Program-made: the position numbers and the translations under genes
Assembly (NCBI GenBank): GCA_000499405.2
Contig: HG738138.1
Coordinates: forward strand, 25,275,960 to 25,339,959
DNA length: 64,000 bases
Origin: Onchocerca volvulus
Taxonomy: Eukaryota; Nematoda; Chromadorea; Rhabditida; Onchocercidae
Direction of reading: 5' to 3'
The notes under the pieces: model-generated
The model's input: the letters and a program-made list of their open reading frames with translations, nothing else
What the model was told of the DNA's origin: nothing
The model's database searches: none
In this document: positions 25,737-39,202 of the stretch, one piece after another
How positions within the stretch are numbered: position 1 is the stretch's first letter
Layout: every line of letters starts with the position of its first letter

Positions 25737-26012
25737 ATTATTATTCTATACTTTAACTTTAGATCGTACTGCATTATTATTCTATACTTTAATTTTTTAT
25801 TATTCTATACTTTAACTTTATTATTCTATACTTTAACTTTAGATCGTAGCGCATTATTATTCTATATTTTAACTTCAGATCGTACTGCATTATTATTCTA
25901 TACTTTAATTTTTTATTATTCTGTACTTTAACTTTATTATTCTATACTTTAGATCGTACCGCATTGTTATTCTATAATTCAACTTTATTATTCTATACTT
26001 TAATTTTAACTT
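25737..26012. repeat. Minisatellite of TTATTATTCTATACTTTAA units
   Basis: The core TATTATTCTATACTTTAA recurs about ten times with alternating spacers CTTTAGATCGTACTGCAT and TTTTT. Copies are clean enough to suggest recent expansion. Confidence 0.9.
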
Positions 26013-26035
26013 CTATTTTTTAACTTTAGTATTAC

Positions 26036-26580
26036 AATGATTATTTTTGTATTGATGCAATTGAAATAAGTTAATTCGTGATTTATAGTCATGATTATAA
26101 AAGTTGATATAGTTAATTAAATTAATTATGATTTATAATCATGATTGTTACAATCATATTGCATCTACATATCCTTAGATTGATACAATTAAATTAAGTT
26201 AATCGTAATTTCTAGTTATGATTATTATAACGATATATTTCATAGCTTCTTAGGTTAATAATAGAGTTGAATTAAATTAATTATAATTTACAATCATAAT
26301 TATTATAACGACATATTTTGCATCTTCTTCGGTTTATACAGTTGAATTAAGTTAATTAAATTTATAATCACGATTATTATAACGATACATTTTGCATATT
26401 TGTATATTGATACAATTGAATCATATTAATTATGATTATTATAACGACATGTTTGCATATTCTTAAGTTAATCGTAATTTATAATCATGATTATTATAGC
26501 AATATCATTTGCAATTGAATTAAATTGATCATGATTTACAATCATTATCATTATAATTAATAATAAATATATTTTCATCT
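26036..26580. repeat. Degenerate tandem repeat, unit about 80-120 bp
   Basis: Blocks of TTGATACAATTGAATTAAGTT, then AATTTATAATCATGATTATTATAACGA, then CATTTTGCAT recur five or six times. It directly follows the previous minisatellite. Confidence 0.85.
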
Positions 26581-27139
26581 TTTAAGTTAAACTAAATATT
26601 GTTATCTTTTTCTTATTACAATAAATAATTTCAATAGATTATGTATTGAAATATTTTAAATTAATCCCGTAAATAATTTTTAATTTGCTAACAAAATTCC
26701 ACAAACATATAATAAATAAAATAACTATTATTTAATTAAATTGAAGTTATAAATCATTAATTTGAAATTATAAATGATTAGTTTCTCGATTAAATGCTTT
26801 AAACTAAAATTGCTACTTCTTCGTACTTCATAGTATATTAATTATAATCAGAATTACATCCAATTTTCAAAATTCTAATTTTATTATATAATCATCATTA
26901 TTTTCTTATTTAAAATTATTTCATAAAATGTTATTTGAATGACATTTTATTCATAATTTCTAAAGATTGCATAAAAACTTGTTATTTTAGTAATAATAAT
27001 AATAATAATTGTACTGAGTAACCTGTCCAGTTGACAATATCTATCAAAAATTTTTCTCTCGTCAAATAGACGAGGGAAAAACTTGTTCTTCAAAATTTAC
27101 TCTCACATATCAAATGATCAAATTATTTGCATGCAATAT

Positions 27140-27880
27140 AGTATATATATATTTTTTTTTTATTACATATATATATGTGTGTGTGAGTATGTATGCGTAG
27201 GAGTATGTAGACGTATGCGTGGGAGTGCGTAGGTGTATGCGTGGGATGTGTGGGCATATATGTGGACATATGTGTATTTTTTACATCTAAATGACCATTG
27301 ATCGAACTAAAATTATATGCGTATTTCAATATATATTCGATATAAATATTAGATTACATATATATGTGTGTGCATGTATGTACGTGCGTGGGAGTGCGTG
27401 GGTGCATGCGTGGAATGTGTGGGTATATACGTGGACATATGTGTACTAAATGATCATTGATAAGGCTAAAATTATATGCATATTTCAGTATATATTCCAT
27501 ATATATAGATTACATATTGGTTTTACTTGAGATTAAAAATATAATTAAATAATATATATAATACATAATATAAGAAAAATAATAATAATTACGTGTGTAT
27601 ACATGATGTGTGGGTGTATGCGTGGGAGTGTGTAGGCGTATACGTGGGTGTATTCGTGAATATGTATACATTTTTACATCGAAATGATTATTGATGCCTA
27701 CTAAAATATACTTTTGATACATATGAAACGATCAAATTATTTGCATACGATATATAATATTACATAAATCATATATTACAACAAATTTCTGTGCGTGGGA
27801 GTGCGTAGGTTTGTGCGTGGGTGTTTCAGTATTTTTGCGATCTAAATGACTATTGATCAGGATAAAATTATATATCATAA
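27140..27880. repeat. GT-rich tandem repeat, four copies of about 150-220 bp
   Basis: Each copy has a G/T-rich half (GTGGGAGTGCGTAGGTGTATGCGTGGG type) and an A+T-rich half (CTAAATGACCATTGAT-AAAATTATATGC then a TATATAT block). Copies start near 27160, 27355, 27590 and 27780. The minus-strand frames (His/Thr/Pro repeats) share sequence only because of the repeat and are not genes. Confidence 0.9.
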
Positions 27881-28189
27881 ATTATTGACCTTTGTTCTGT
27901 TTGTCACCAAAAACACCTTTTTCGTTTTTTTTCTGCCGGAAATGCTGCTTGATGTTGACAAAATGAAAACCTGTTATTTCTTTAGACAAAAAAGAAAAGA
28001 AAAAAAAATAAGAAAAATTTAAAAAAAACGAATGAATAAATAATAATAGTAAATTTCTTATTTTCCGAACAAATTTAAAAAATTTGTAAATAATTAATAT
28101 TTAATTAATTTTACGAATAATACAGAAATTTCAAAAAAAAAAAATTATCAAAATAATAGTTAAAATTAAATAATAAAAATAATTATCAA

Positions 28190-28520
28190 TTTCATATAAA
28201 ATTATGATTTAATCAAATTTTACATGATGTGAAAATATTTCACCATTAAAAATGTTGCAAAATTTTTATTTATTTATAAAGTTTTTTTTTTTTTGATATA
28301 ATTCTCACTGAAAATTGACAATCGTTTTTTGTAAAATAATAAATTGCCGCAAAAATAGAATGAAAAATTTATATATCACGAAAGAATTTACGATTTAATA
28401 AAATTTTAAGGAAAATATTCCGCCATGAAAAATGTTGCAAATCCTTATTTTATTCGTAAAAATTTTATTTAGATATAATTATTGTTGTCAATTGATAATT
28501 ATTTTTATCAATTATTAAAA
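28190..28520. repeat. Local duplication, about 190 bp apart
   Basis: AAAATATTTCACCATTAAAAATGTTGCAAA at about 28230 recurs as AAAATATTCCGCCATGAAAAATGTTGCAAA at about 28415, each followed by a TATTTATTT/TATTTTATTCGTAAA block and GATATAATT. Two diverged copies. Confidence 0.75.
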
Positions 28521-30092
28521 CGCAATTGATAACTGATTGTCTGTTAATTGATAAATAGTAGATTAAATTTAGTTAAAATTAAATTTACAAATTCAACTAA
28601 ATACATATATAATTGTGGATTTGAAATTTCCGGAAAAATCTTAGCTAGCTTAAATTTCCGGAAAACCCTTAGACTACATCTATAGCTAATTATTATAATT
28701 GAAGCCAAAATTTTCCTATTTTGCATAATTTATTAAATTCAAATTATTCGATCAATTTATTCATTTATTATTCCATCCGTTTGTTCGTATCTTTCCTTTG
28801 AAATTCTTTTTCCCGTTAATTACTGCTTTCATTTCAAATTTTCCGAAATATCTATTCATCATTGGATACCGTAATACGCATGTTTATTGGATATTATTGC
28901 AAATATCAAATATCGAATAAATAAAAGACATGTATATTCGAAGTCAATATATATTAAATTAATTATTACAATTCCATTCTCTTTCATTATTTTTTTTTTT
29001 TTATTTCGCCAAATTTCAATTAAATATAAAAAATTTACGAAAAATATTTTTCATTTTCTATTTGAATTTCTTTCTTTTTTCATTAAATAAAAAATTGTTT
29101 TAATAGAATGGCCTTTGTTTTCTTCATTTACCCACTTTTTTTTTGTTTTGTTTTGTTTTTTGTTTTTTGTTTATTTATTTATTTGTCCAAATATATTTGT
29201 TTAATTTCATTGAATTCTAAGAATATTTCAATCAAAATATGATTAAACAAATATGTTAAGAGAAGTGTTTTTTATTTCGTTTTTTTTTTTTTGGTTTTTT
29301 TTTCTTCTTTTTTGTTTGTTTTTTTTCAAGTAAATTACTAATATTTAAAGATTTAATATTTGTTATTTAAAAATTTTGCAATTACAGAAATATTTAAAAA
29401 ATTTAGTATTAATTATTGAAATTTTTTACAAAACATAATAGTGATATATACTAATAGGAAAATTTCCAATAAATATATTAATTTTGGGTAGAAATTTTTT
29501 TTTTAACTTTCTTTTTTTTTGTTAATTTAAGAATGAAATATATTGTTAGTACATCACTATATATTTTATGCAAAAATTTCAAATAAAAAAATCAAATTTA
29601 ACAATCAATTTTGGATAGTAATCTTTTTGTATAAAAGAAATTTAGAAATAAAATTTAATTAATCGAAATATTTCGATTAATAGCATTAAATAATAATAAT
29701 AATAATGAATAAAATTTAATCATAATAATTAGTATTATTAATGATTAATTATTCCTCAGTGAAATATAAAAATTTTTTAACAGACAAAAAAAAATAATTA
29801 TTGCAAAAAATAACATTTTTGTTTACTTATTACATGACTAAAAAAAAAAAAAAAACAAAAAAAAATAGGAAAAAAAAAGGAAATTAAAAAAAAAAGAAAA
29901 AAGTTTGAAAAAGAAAAATTTTTAAATGAAAGATCAATATTAACGAACGGATATTTATTTATATTTATATAAAATTATATTTTTCATATCTATATGAAAA
30001 TGATAATCGGATTATATTGATCGATGAGTTTGCCAATAAAATCAAGTTTGAAACAAATGAAAAGAGTGGAAGTTTCGAAAGGGAAGATGGAA
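28521..30092. other. Non-coding A/T-run region
   Basis: No gene seen. Dominated by T runs with G (29130-29330) and A runs (29840-29910). Frame 28887-29090 is Ile/Phe/Lys-rich and looks non-coding. Confidence 0.6.
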
Positions 30093-30200
30093 CAGGTAGG
30101 AAAGGTAGACAGGTAAATAGGTAGGTAAGTAAGTAGGTAGGTAGATAGGTAGGTGGTTAGGTAAGTAGGTAGGTAGGTGGATAGGTAGGTAGGTAGGTAA
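30093..30200. repeat. (AGGT)n tetranucleotide array
   Basis: About 25 AGGT units with AAGT, AGAT and GGTT interruptions. On the minus strand it translates as Leu-Pro-Thr-Tyr repeats, which is not a gene. Confidence 0.95.
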
Positions 30201-30325
30201 CATCGGTAAAAAGGTAAAAAATATCAAGAGTTGTATTACATACCTGTTTTTCAACACATCATTGATCATTTCGGGACAATTTTAATGACATCTAGACATA
30301 TTATTTTTGTAAAATGTGTTATCAT

Positions 30326-30327
<2 letters not shown>

Positions 30328-30365
<38 letters not shown>
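30328..30365. repeat. (TTG)n trinucleotide run
   Basis: About 12 uninterrupted TTG units. A CAA-type strand asymmetry. Confidence 0.95.
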
Positions 30366-30984
30366 ACAGAAATTTATCATCATACGAATGATAAATGAGC
30401 ATAATTAATAAGATAAGATCAAAGGTTAAATTAATTTTCGTTTAAATTTTTTTTCTTTTCTTTTTGATATTTATATTTCAGTGAAATGCTTAAAATTTGT
30501 GTTTCATTTTAATTTTAAAAGAATATAAATTAAAAGATTGCAATTGATCGTTGCGTAGAATTTGAAAATCCGAATGAAACGGAATACTTAATTATTATTT
30601 TAGTACATTGATAAAATATTTCACTTAAAAAAAATGAAAAAATAAAAATAAAACCAAATTAGTAATCAAAAGGTTGGGAAAGGAAACTAAAAGAAAAAAA
30701 AAAATCCATCATTTGATTTCTGATAATTAATGATGATTTCAATCGTTTTTTTTTTCATCTTTTTTTCTCTTTTCCTCTTCTCTCTATTTTTCCTTTACAA
30801 AAAAAAAGAAAAAAAATTGTGATAACATATGAAACAAAAAGACTGCATTATAAAAATTGAGCATATGCTTGACAAATGTAAAATAATCGAAAATATTGAA
30901 ATAAGAGATGGATAGACAGCTGTTGATATGATTGCTGATAGCTGTTATCGAAAAATTAATTTCAATAATCGAAAGAATGACTGA

Positions 30985-31325
30985 GTGCAAATGAATGAAC
31001 GAACGAATGAATGAACGAATGAATGAATGGAAATGAAGGAATGAATGAATGATTGGGAATAAGTGAATGAATACATGAATATATATTAAACGAATAAAAT
31101 GAATGGATGAATAAATGAGTGAGAATAGGAATGAATGGAAATGAATGAATGAGTATATTAAAGGAATGAAATGAGGAAATGAATAGGAATAAATGAATGA
31201 ATAAATTTATATTAAAGAAATGAATGAAATTGAACGAATGACTGAGGAATGAGTGAATGAATGAATGAATGAACGGGAATGAATGAATTAATGGGAATGA
31301 ATGAATGAATGAACGAACGAATGGA
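30985..31325. repeat. (GAAT)n minisatellite, about 340 bp
   Basis: GAATGAATGAAC units, broken by GGGAATGA and GAATATATATTAAA blocks that themselves recur (about 31080, 31155, 31215), so a higher-order repeat is present. Confidence 0.95.
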
Positions 31326-31457
31326 AATGATGTATAATAAAGTGGGAATAAAATAAATGAAAAAAATTTGGAGGGAAAAAATTTTATTAAAAAAATATCA
31401 TAACATATTTTTCATGAATCAAAATTTCCTTTTTTTGTTACAATTCAAAATAATTTT

Positions 31458-31504
31458 AGCGATGATGATGATAATGATGATGATGATGATGATGATAATG
31501 ATGA
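31458..31504. repeat. (GAT)n trinucleotide run
   Basis: About 15 GAT/AAT units, no associated open gene. Confidence 0.9.
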
Positions 31505-31726
31505 ATTGATGAAGACAGGAAAATAAATCAAAGCAAAAATGAACCAATCAGTTTCATTTTTTTTTTCCTTACATTTCTTTTGAATTTATTTTCTTTATCA
31601 TAAATACCATGTTACTGAGAAATGAATCAATTTTATTTTGAAAATCAATTCAATTGTATATAATGTTTTATTCGGATAATTTTATATTCGAATTAAAATT
31701 TTTGCAATAAAATACAATTGACGGGG

Positions 31727-31801
31727 ATAAGAAGAAGAAGGAAGAGGAAGAGGAGGAAAAGGAGGAGGAGGAAGAGGAAGAGGAGGAGGAAAAGGGAGTA
31801 A
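31727..31801. repeat. Polypurine GGA/GAA tract
   Basis: About 75 bp with purines only on the plus strand (GAGGAA/GGAGGA units). Such tracts can form triplex (H-DNA). Confidence 0.95.
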
Positions 31802-32159
31802 AAGTAAAAAGAGGAAAATGATTATTTATCATTGTGATTATTTTGATATTATTTTTTTTTCCTTCGTAAACAATTCTTGTTTGCCATTTCCGTAAATACG
31901 CAGGAATATGTTTGTTAAATGTTTTTGTTGCCAACATATCGGGTAACATTTGGGAAATCTCGGGATAGCGGGGGAAGAAAGGAGCGAAAATTTTTATTAT
32001 CCATTGGTGATAAATATGTGTAACATTTGGATGATAACGGATTAGCGGAGAAAAAGATTTTTTTTTTTTTTCCCCGCGATTTGTGTATGTATGAATTTTT
32101 CACTAGAATTGAAATAATTCTCGTTAGGAAAAATATACGATCAGATATATTTATTTGTT

Positions 32160-33005
32160 TTTATTTATTCATTTATTTATTTGTTTTTTTTTTTGTTTTT
32201 GTTTGTTTCTTTTTTTTTTGTTTTATTTATTTGTTATTCGATATATTGTTATTTAAATTAGGATTGAAATAATTTTTTTTTTGTTAGAAAAATATGCGAA
32301 TTTTCATATACAATCAAATATATTTATTGTTGTTATTTATTCGTTTATATTTGTTATTTGTTTGTTTGTTTTTTTGTGTTTGTTTGCTGTTTTATTTATT
32401 TCTTATTTGATTTTTGTTTATTTATTTCTTATAAAATGCTATTTTTTGTTGCATATTTATCTCTGTTGCATGATTTTTTTTGTTGTTTGTTTATTTGTTG
32501 TTTCATATTTGTTTTTCTTTATTTTTTTTTTCTATTGTTTGCTGCTACTTTTTGTTGTGTTAATGTTGTTATTGTATAATATTTTATTCTTTTAATTTAA
32601 TTTAAATTTCATATTCATTTATATAAATAAATAATTAATTAAAGAAAAAAAAAGAGTGAAAATTTATGAATTTTTTTTAAATCAAACATCCAAAAATTGA
32701 ATTGAAAAAAAAAATATTTGAAATTATTCGAATCATTCCAATTTTTGTTTATCAAAATTGATTAATTTTTTCGCTAAAAATATATTGTTTTTTTCTTTCT
32801 TTCTTTGTTTACACTTTCTCAATTTATCATTTATGTTTTGCACTGTTTACTTCTTCTTTCTTATCATTGTGTTATCAGTTTCCGAATTTGTTCTTCTTTC
32901 AAATTTTTTTGCTGCACTTTATTTTTTTCCTCTTTTTTTTTTTTAAAATTTTCTCTTTTTTTTTTTCTTCGAGATAAAAACTTATTTTTTTTCCATTTTC
33001 CATGA
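32160..33005. repeat. T-rich region with TTTATTTGTTTG-type repeats
   Basis: T-biased strand with recurring TTATTTATTTGTTTGTTT and TTGTTGTTTG words. Four overlapping plus-strand frames are Phe/Leu/Val/Cys-rich and look like membrane proteins only because TTT, TTG and TGT dominate. I do not accept them as genes. Confidence 0.8.
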
Positions 33006-33364
33006 AAATTATATATACATATATCATTTCATCTCTTTCCTTTTCCGGGTGAAAGCGAACGAGATTAGAGAAAAAATGATAATCATTTTTAGGAATTAAA
33101 AAATTTTGATTTTTTTTCTTTTTTTTTATTTTTAGACATAGACAGTAGAACAGAAAGATTAAATTTTTTAAAGGATTGTAAAATAAACGAAAAAACTTTT
33201 TCAGTTATTAACAATTTAAATGAAATTATTTGAAATGGAAGTCTTTTGTTGAAAATATAAATTTCAAGGCAAAAAGATCAAATTTTGATGAATTTAAAAA
33301 AAAAAAAAAAGAAAACGAAAAGAAATGTTCATTTTCACCTTCTGTTCTTTAGTCTAAGTCCGCT

Positions 33365-33388
33365 ATCATTATCATCGTCATCATCATT

Positions 33389-33435
<47 letters not shown>

Positions 33436-33473
33436 TATCATTATCATTATCATCATCATCATCAGCATCACCA
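33365..33473. repeat. (ATC)n trinucleotide array
   Basis: About 35 ATC/ATT units. The reverse complement of the (GAT) arrays at 18.3 and 31.5 kb. Confidence 0.95.
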
Positions 33474-34019
33474 TCCTTTCGTAATCATTTAATCATCCAG
33501 TCAAGGGTTTCGTTCACATATGATGTTTGATCAACTTTTCTCTTTAAATGATTTCAACATCTTTTTCCCATTCAATTTTACCTTTTCATTATTTAATTTC
33601 ATAATTTTAGTTAATCGTTAAAAAATTTTTTTGTTTTTTTTAAATTTTATAAAGTATTTCTCATTTTTAACGATTTTTTTTTGAGTGAAATTCACGATTT
33701 TAATTAAAACTATTTAAATAATTTAAGTAAAATTAAGCATAACTTTATTAATTATCTTATTAAATAAATAATTACAAAAATTTCTTTAATTTAAAAATGT
33801 TTATTCGCTTATAAAAAACAATAAATGTATCAGTGATAAAATGAAAAAAAAAAAAAACAAAAAACGAAAGTTTTAAATTCAAGTTATTTCGAAATCATTA
33901 ATTACTTGAGTATTTTAAAAAAAAATTAATCAATCATTCATCTTTTCTAACTATACATTTTCCAATCGATTCTTTTTTAATTGTTACTCAAATGACTAAT
34001 GAGTATCGTGAGAAGAAAA

Positions 34020-34540
34020 AGAAATATTATGCATTGCCTAATAATGAGCCTAATATATATAAAAGCCTAATTGTTTCTAGACTATTTTTTTTCCTCGTTG
34101 CCTTATTGTTTATTTGATAAGAAAAAAAAAGAAATGTTAGAAATAATTAGTTTCAAAAAGTAATTTTTCATAAAAAATTAGTTTAAAACTTATAAATCCT
34201 AATAATAATTTATTTACCGTAATAATGAGCCTAAGTTTCATAAAAAAAAAAAAAAAGAGCCTAATATGTAAACAAGAGATTTTTCTCTTCATATCTTCTT
34301 GTTTACTTAATATGAAACAAATAAATATTGGAAAATAAAAAGCGATTTTGAAATTAAAACTTATAAAATACTAATAATAATTTTTTTATCTCAATAATGA
34401 GCCTAAATTTTTTTATTAAAAAAAAGCTCAATTTGTATACAAAAGATATTATTGTTTTTTTTTCTTTTTTTTTTCTCAATTTGCCTTTATTTTGATTATT
34501 TGATAAGAAGAAAATAAAATTGAAATTTTGATAATGATGA
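34020..34540. repeat. Tandem repeat of about 175 bp, three copies
   Basis: AATAATGAGCCTAA occurs at 34040-34053, 34221-34234 and 34393-34406. Each copy is followed by a stretch related to ACAAGAGATTTTT, TTGTTTA-TTTGATAAGAA and an A run. Third copy runs to about 34540. Confidence 0.85.
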
Positions 34541-34929
34541 TTTTGTTATTTATTTTTATGTATCATTTTCAAATTTTGTCATCTGTCTTTTCATTATTTC
34601 TTAACTCTTCTTCCTTTCTTCTTTCTTTTTTTTTTTTTCTTTTAACTTTTTAGACATTTTCTCAAAACCTAAGTGAATGATTGACAATTGATAGTTGAAA
34701 ATGCTCCTCCGAGAGGAGAGAATTAAGCAAACGAAAAATAGGGATAACGAGCAGAGCTAAATTGTCAATTTTCAAACGAAAAGAAAAATCATTGATAATG
34801 ACATCATTCAATATTTTTAACGCTTTTCTTAAGACTTTATATATATATTTATACATACATATATATGTATAAATCATTAACCAAAATTTGTGTCAAATTT
34901 CGAAATTTGCATCATTTTCGTAAGAATAG

Positions 34930-34970
34930 CGAAAATGTCAGAGGAAATAGAAGGAAAAGCGCGGGGAAAA
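34930..34970. other. Short G-bearing patch in A+T-rich DNA
   Basis: GGAAGGAAAAGCGCGGGGAAAAAGGG-type sequence stands out by base composition but no gene or element is recognised. Confidence 0.3.
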
Positions 34971-35856
34971 AGGGAAAATTTGAACAAATTAAAGCGACAT
35001 TATGTTTTTCGATTTGTTAACGACGGACTAGACATCGGTTGCAAAAGGCATTTCTATATAAAAATTTAGTTGTGTTTCTAAGACTTAAAAACTTGATAAT
35101 TTTTCATGTTTCAAATTCAAACAAAAATTTCTTATAATTTTTAAATTTTTGTACCACTATACGAATATATTTTTTTTTTTCAAAACTTATGTTACGTTTT
35201 AATTTTTAAGATTTTTTGTATTATATGAAAAAATTTTTCAAATTTTATGTATGCTTAAATTTTCGTTTTTTTTTTTTTAGGTTTTTTTTTTAAGATTTTT
35301 GAAAATCTTGTATTGAATATAATATGTGAAAAAAAAAAAAAAAGAAAAAAAAAGATCGAGAGATGAAACAATTTTTTTTTACGTGCGTTATTTTTTGATT
35401 TACGTAAAGTTTATGCTGAAAAAAAAAAGAAAAAAAAACTGTGATTATTTAACTTCATCATTCTTATTTTAAATAGATTGATTTAATTGATGTCCTTGTC
35501 TTTTTTTTTTTTTAAATAAATATATTATTTGACATATTTTTAAAAAAAAAAAGTAAGAAATAAGAAAAATAAAATTAACAAATTTAAAAATTCATCTTTT
35601 TTTTTTAAAAATCTTCAATCCAATATGAAACTTTTCGAAAAAAGAAAAAAAAAAACGATTATATTCATTCATGATTCTTTGTTTTCAAAATTCTTTGCAA
35701 CTTTCCCTCACGAATACTTGGTTTACTATTGATTTTGCTTTGGTCATCATATTTAGTCTTCGATGAGATTTAACATTGATTGGATGAAATATTTCATGAA
35801 ATTTTTATGTTTCTTTTTTTTCGATATTAACGTGATCGTTTTTTTTTTTGACTTTT

Positions 35857-35913
35857 TTCACGTAAATATTATATTTTTCACGTAAATATTATATTTTGCA
35901 CGTTAACATTATG
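35857..35913. repeat. 20 bp direct repeat, three copies
   Basis: TTCACGTAAATATTATATTT repeats at exactly 20 bp intervals (TCA at 35858 and 35878, then GCACGTTAACATTAT at 35898). Confidence 0.85.
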
Positions 35914-36480
35914 TAAGGAAAGATTTAAAGAAATTTTTTTTTGTTTCAAACAATCATCAATTGATCAAAAATTTTGAAACATTTGTTCAGAAATTGCAAA
36001 TAGAAATTTTCCTTGCTAAAATTTCTTTTCTCTCTTCTTCTTTCACACTCTTTTTTCTCTTCTTTTTTCTTTCATCTATTCGATTTCCCGTTGTTTGTAA
36101 TATTGTTTTTTTATGATCGAAAAGATAAATGAGTAATCTTCGATAAGATTGTAAAATCAAGTTTTCCAATCTGTTTTGTTTGGTTTTTCTTTTCTTTTTT
36201 AACTCTTTTTTTTTTCTATCAGATGATTTATATTTTAATGGAATTTAATTAAGAAGAAATGATTATTTCAATTTAAAATTTAGAAATTTTTTTTCAATTT
36301 TTTATTTTAAATTTTAAATTTTTAAATTTTCATTCCATTTTAAAATATCAATTTTTTTCTTTTTTTTTTTTTGTCAATAAAATAAAAAAAAAATTGATAA
36401 TTATTTGGATAATTTCTAGGCTAATGATATTTTTAATATCATTTCTCATATTTTTTTTTATCACTTCTAGAAATTATAAA

Positions 36481-36564
36481 ATCACGAGAAAGCGGATAGA
36501 TGAAAAGAAAAGATTGAAAAATAACCATTCAATCGTTTCTTTTATCTAACCGCTTTCTCGTGAT
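36481..36564. repeat. 84 nt fold-back hairpin with about 37 bp arms
   Basis: The left arm (from 36481, ATCACGAGAAAGCGG...) pairs with the right arm (ending ...CCGCTTTCTCGTGAT at 36564) over about 37 positions with about four mismatches, leaving a loop of roughly 9-10 nt. The first 15 bp are perfect. No target-site duplication is obvious. Size and shape resemble a microRNA precursor; a tiny fold-back element is the alternative. Confidence 0.85.
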
Positions 36565-37957
36565 GAAAGTAGCCAAATAGCCAAGCAAAAATGAATGATA
36601 TTAAAAATGAATAAAACTAATATTTTTTGAAAAAAAAAATTGTTTATTGTTAATGATAAATTTGATAACAGATCAATGATAATAATTTTTGATAATGATG
36701 ATAATAATGATGTTGGAATTGATAATTGGATATACTTTAAATTATGAACTTTTTCTTTAGAATATTCTATTTGCTTTGTGTAATATACTAATTAAATAAG
36801 TATTAATCATAATAAAATTTGAGCAAAATATCCGTTTTTTTTTCTTTTTTTTGATAATTTAAAATTTTAAAATTTAAAAAATTTTGCTCTCTGTAACAGT
36901 ATTATTTCAAACTTATTTTAGTTTTCAGATTAAAAATTTTTTTTTTCTATTTTAATAGTAAGCTGAGAAATTTTTAATCATTTTAAGTAACTAACATTTA
37001 CGTTTCATATCTTCGTGTATATCTTTTATTTAATGAAAAAAAAAAAAAAAAAAAAGAAAACTATTCAAAATGACATTTTCTATCTAATATATTGAAATTT
37101 CTTTAAAAAAAAAAATTAATTTTGAGAATGGAAGGAAAAAAAAGGGAATATAAAGAGAATTCGATATGAAATTATAATTTTTTTTCTTCTTTTCTTTTTT
37201 TTTTTTTTTTTTAGAAATGAATTTATAATATAAAAAAGTAAGAATTTAGTAAAGAATTTTTAATTTAGTTTCATTTATTAAATTGATTTTAAGACAATTT
37301 TAGCAACTTAATTTCATTTCAATATTTTCAAAAGTAATAATCATTAAGCGTAAAAATTTAAAAAAAAAAAAAAAAAAAGGGTAAAATTGTCTCTTTCATC
37401 GATTGAAACAATTAATTTTATGATCTTTTAATGCTTTAAAGTTATAGGGATATTAAATTTTAATTGTATAATTTTGATAATATTATTTCGATTAATATAG
37501 ATATTATATTTTGATGAAATATTACTTTTTAATCTATTATTTATTTGAATTTGTAAAAAAATTAAGTTCGATATTGATTAGTTTAGTATAATTTCAAATA
37601 TTGTTATTTTATTTCAATTTTACTATTTAAATTCAACTTTTAATGTATTAAAAAATTTGTCATTACTGTCCTTTTTTAAATATAATATTTAATTTTTAAT
37701 TACTTTCTTAAGTTTAATCATTTTACAAAAGGATAGATTATTACCGGTTTAAATTTATTGATTTCATTTCAATTATTTTTTAAATCGTCAATGATTTCTA
37801 CCCAATTAATCTAAGTTAATTTCTCCAATTTTGATCATTACAAAATGTTTAAACAAATTAATAATACTTCATTTCACCCGTCATCAATCAAGTTTTAAAG
37901 TTCATTTAAAAATTTAAACTTGAAAAAATTCAATTAACAAAAAAGTATAATAATAGC

Positions 37958-37988
<31 letters not shown>

Positions 37989-39202
37989 CCGCTTGATATC
38001 ATTTCAATATATTGAGCATTATTCATTTAAGAAAATAATTACGATAAGCAATTTCTTATTTTAAGTACAATTAATTCTTGATTTTAAGTAACTAATTACA
38101 ATTATTGAACGGATAAAAATTATGATATGTATGGATTTAGATCAATTGTAACGTCATTAGCTATTAATGGCAAATAAGATTATTTACGATAATTAAGCAT
38201 TAAAAGGCGATCATTAGAAAAGTAATTACGGTACTTATTTATTATTCTTGGTAATGTTTTAATGAATTACAATTTTAATTAATTAGAAATGAATGTTATC
38301 CGAAAAGGTTAAAGGTTATGTACTTTACAATTCAACACTAACAGCAATAATCATTTTTCAATCGAGAGCGGAAAATGATTGAAAAGGACAAGATTTTGGC
38401 ATTTTTGAATAATTAATGCATAAATTAATTAGACATTTCGATAATTCATAAAGAATATATTAAGTTTTTAATTCAAAAAAGAAAAAAATTAACAATTTGA
38501 TAACTAATTTAATTAATGAATTAAATTTTTGAGAATGATTTTTTTAAAAATTTTACCATTATTTATTATAAATTGCAAAAAATAAACTTTAAGTATAAAA
38601 ATAAGCTTTAATTTCATTGATAATAGCTTTTAATTTTTTTTTTTTGATTTTATAATTTGATAATATCTTTGATTTGAATTTTTGATTTTACAATTTATTC
38701 TTGAAATTTGAAAAATTTGAATTTCAAATTCAATTTAATTTATTCCAATTGTTGCGAAATAGTCTTTGAATTACTTTTCAAATCATCTTTGCGAAATTGT
38801 AAATTCAAATTAAATAGCTTAGAATTTTTAGATCAATTATTTGTGATGCAATAAAATATTTTTTCTTTCTCATTTCAATTCTTTTTTTTTTTCACTCAAA
38901 TTGGTAATTTTTTTTGGTTTTTAATTAAAGAATTTCAATTCGTATATTTGTATTTGAGTACGAATTTGCACAAATTTAGTAAATTTTAAAGCTTTATTTA
39001 ATCAAAATTGATACAATTCAAAGCTAACTAAAATGCTGTAAAATGCGACATTTTGTATTCTTGATTGGACATAAAATTTCAGGCCATTTATCTGCTCCCA
39101 TTAAAAGAGCCATAAAACTTTGAACAAATATCCAATATTTTCTGTTGTTAGTTGCAAATGAGCTACCAAATTGAATATTACTTAGTTCGGGCATGTGCCA
39201 AA

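Noticed and set aside
32027..33005. Several overlapping Phe/Leu-rich ORFs that resemble membrane proteins
   Set aside because: They arise from T-rich low-complexity DNA (TTT, TTA, TTG words), overlap in two frames, and lack conserved residues.
33285..33530. Ser/Leu-rich ORF
   Set aside because: Translation of the (ATC)n array.
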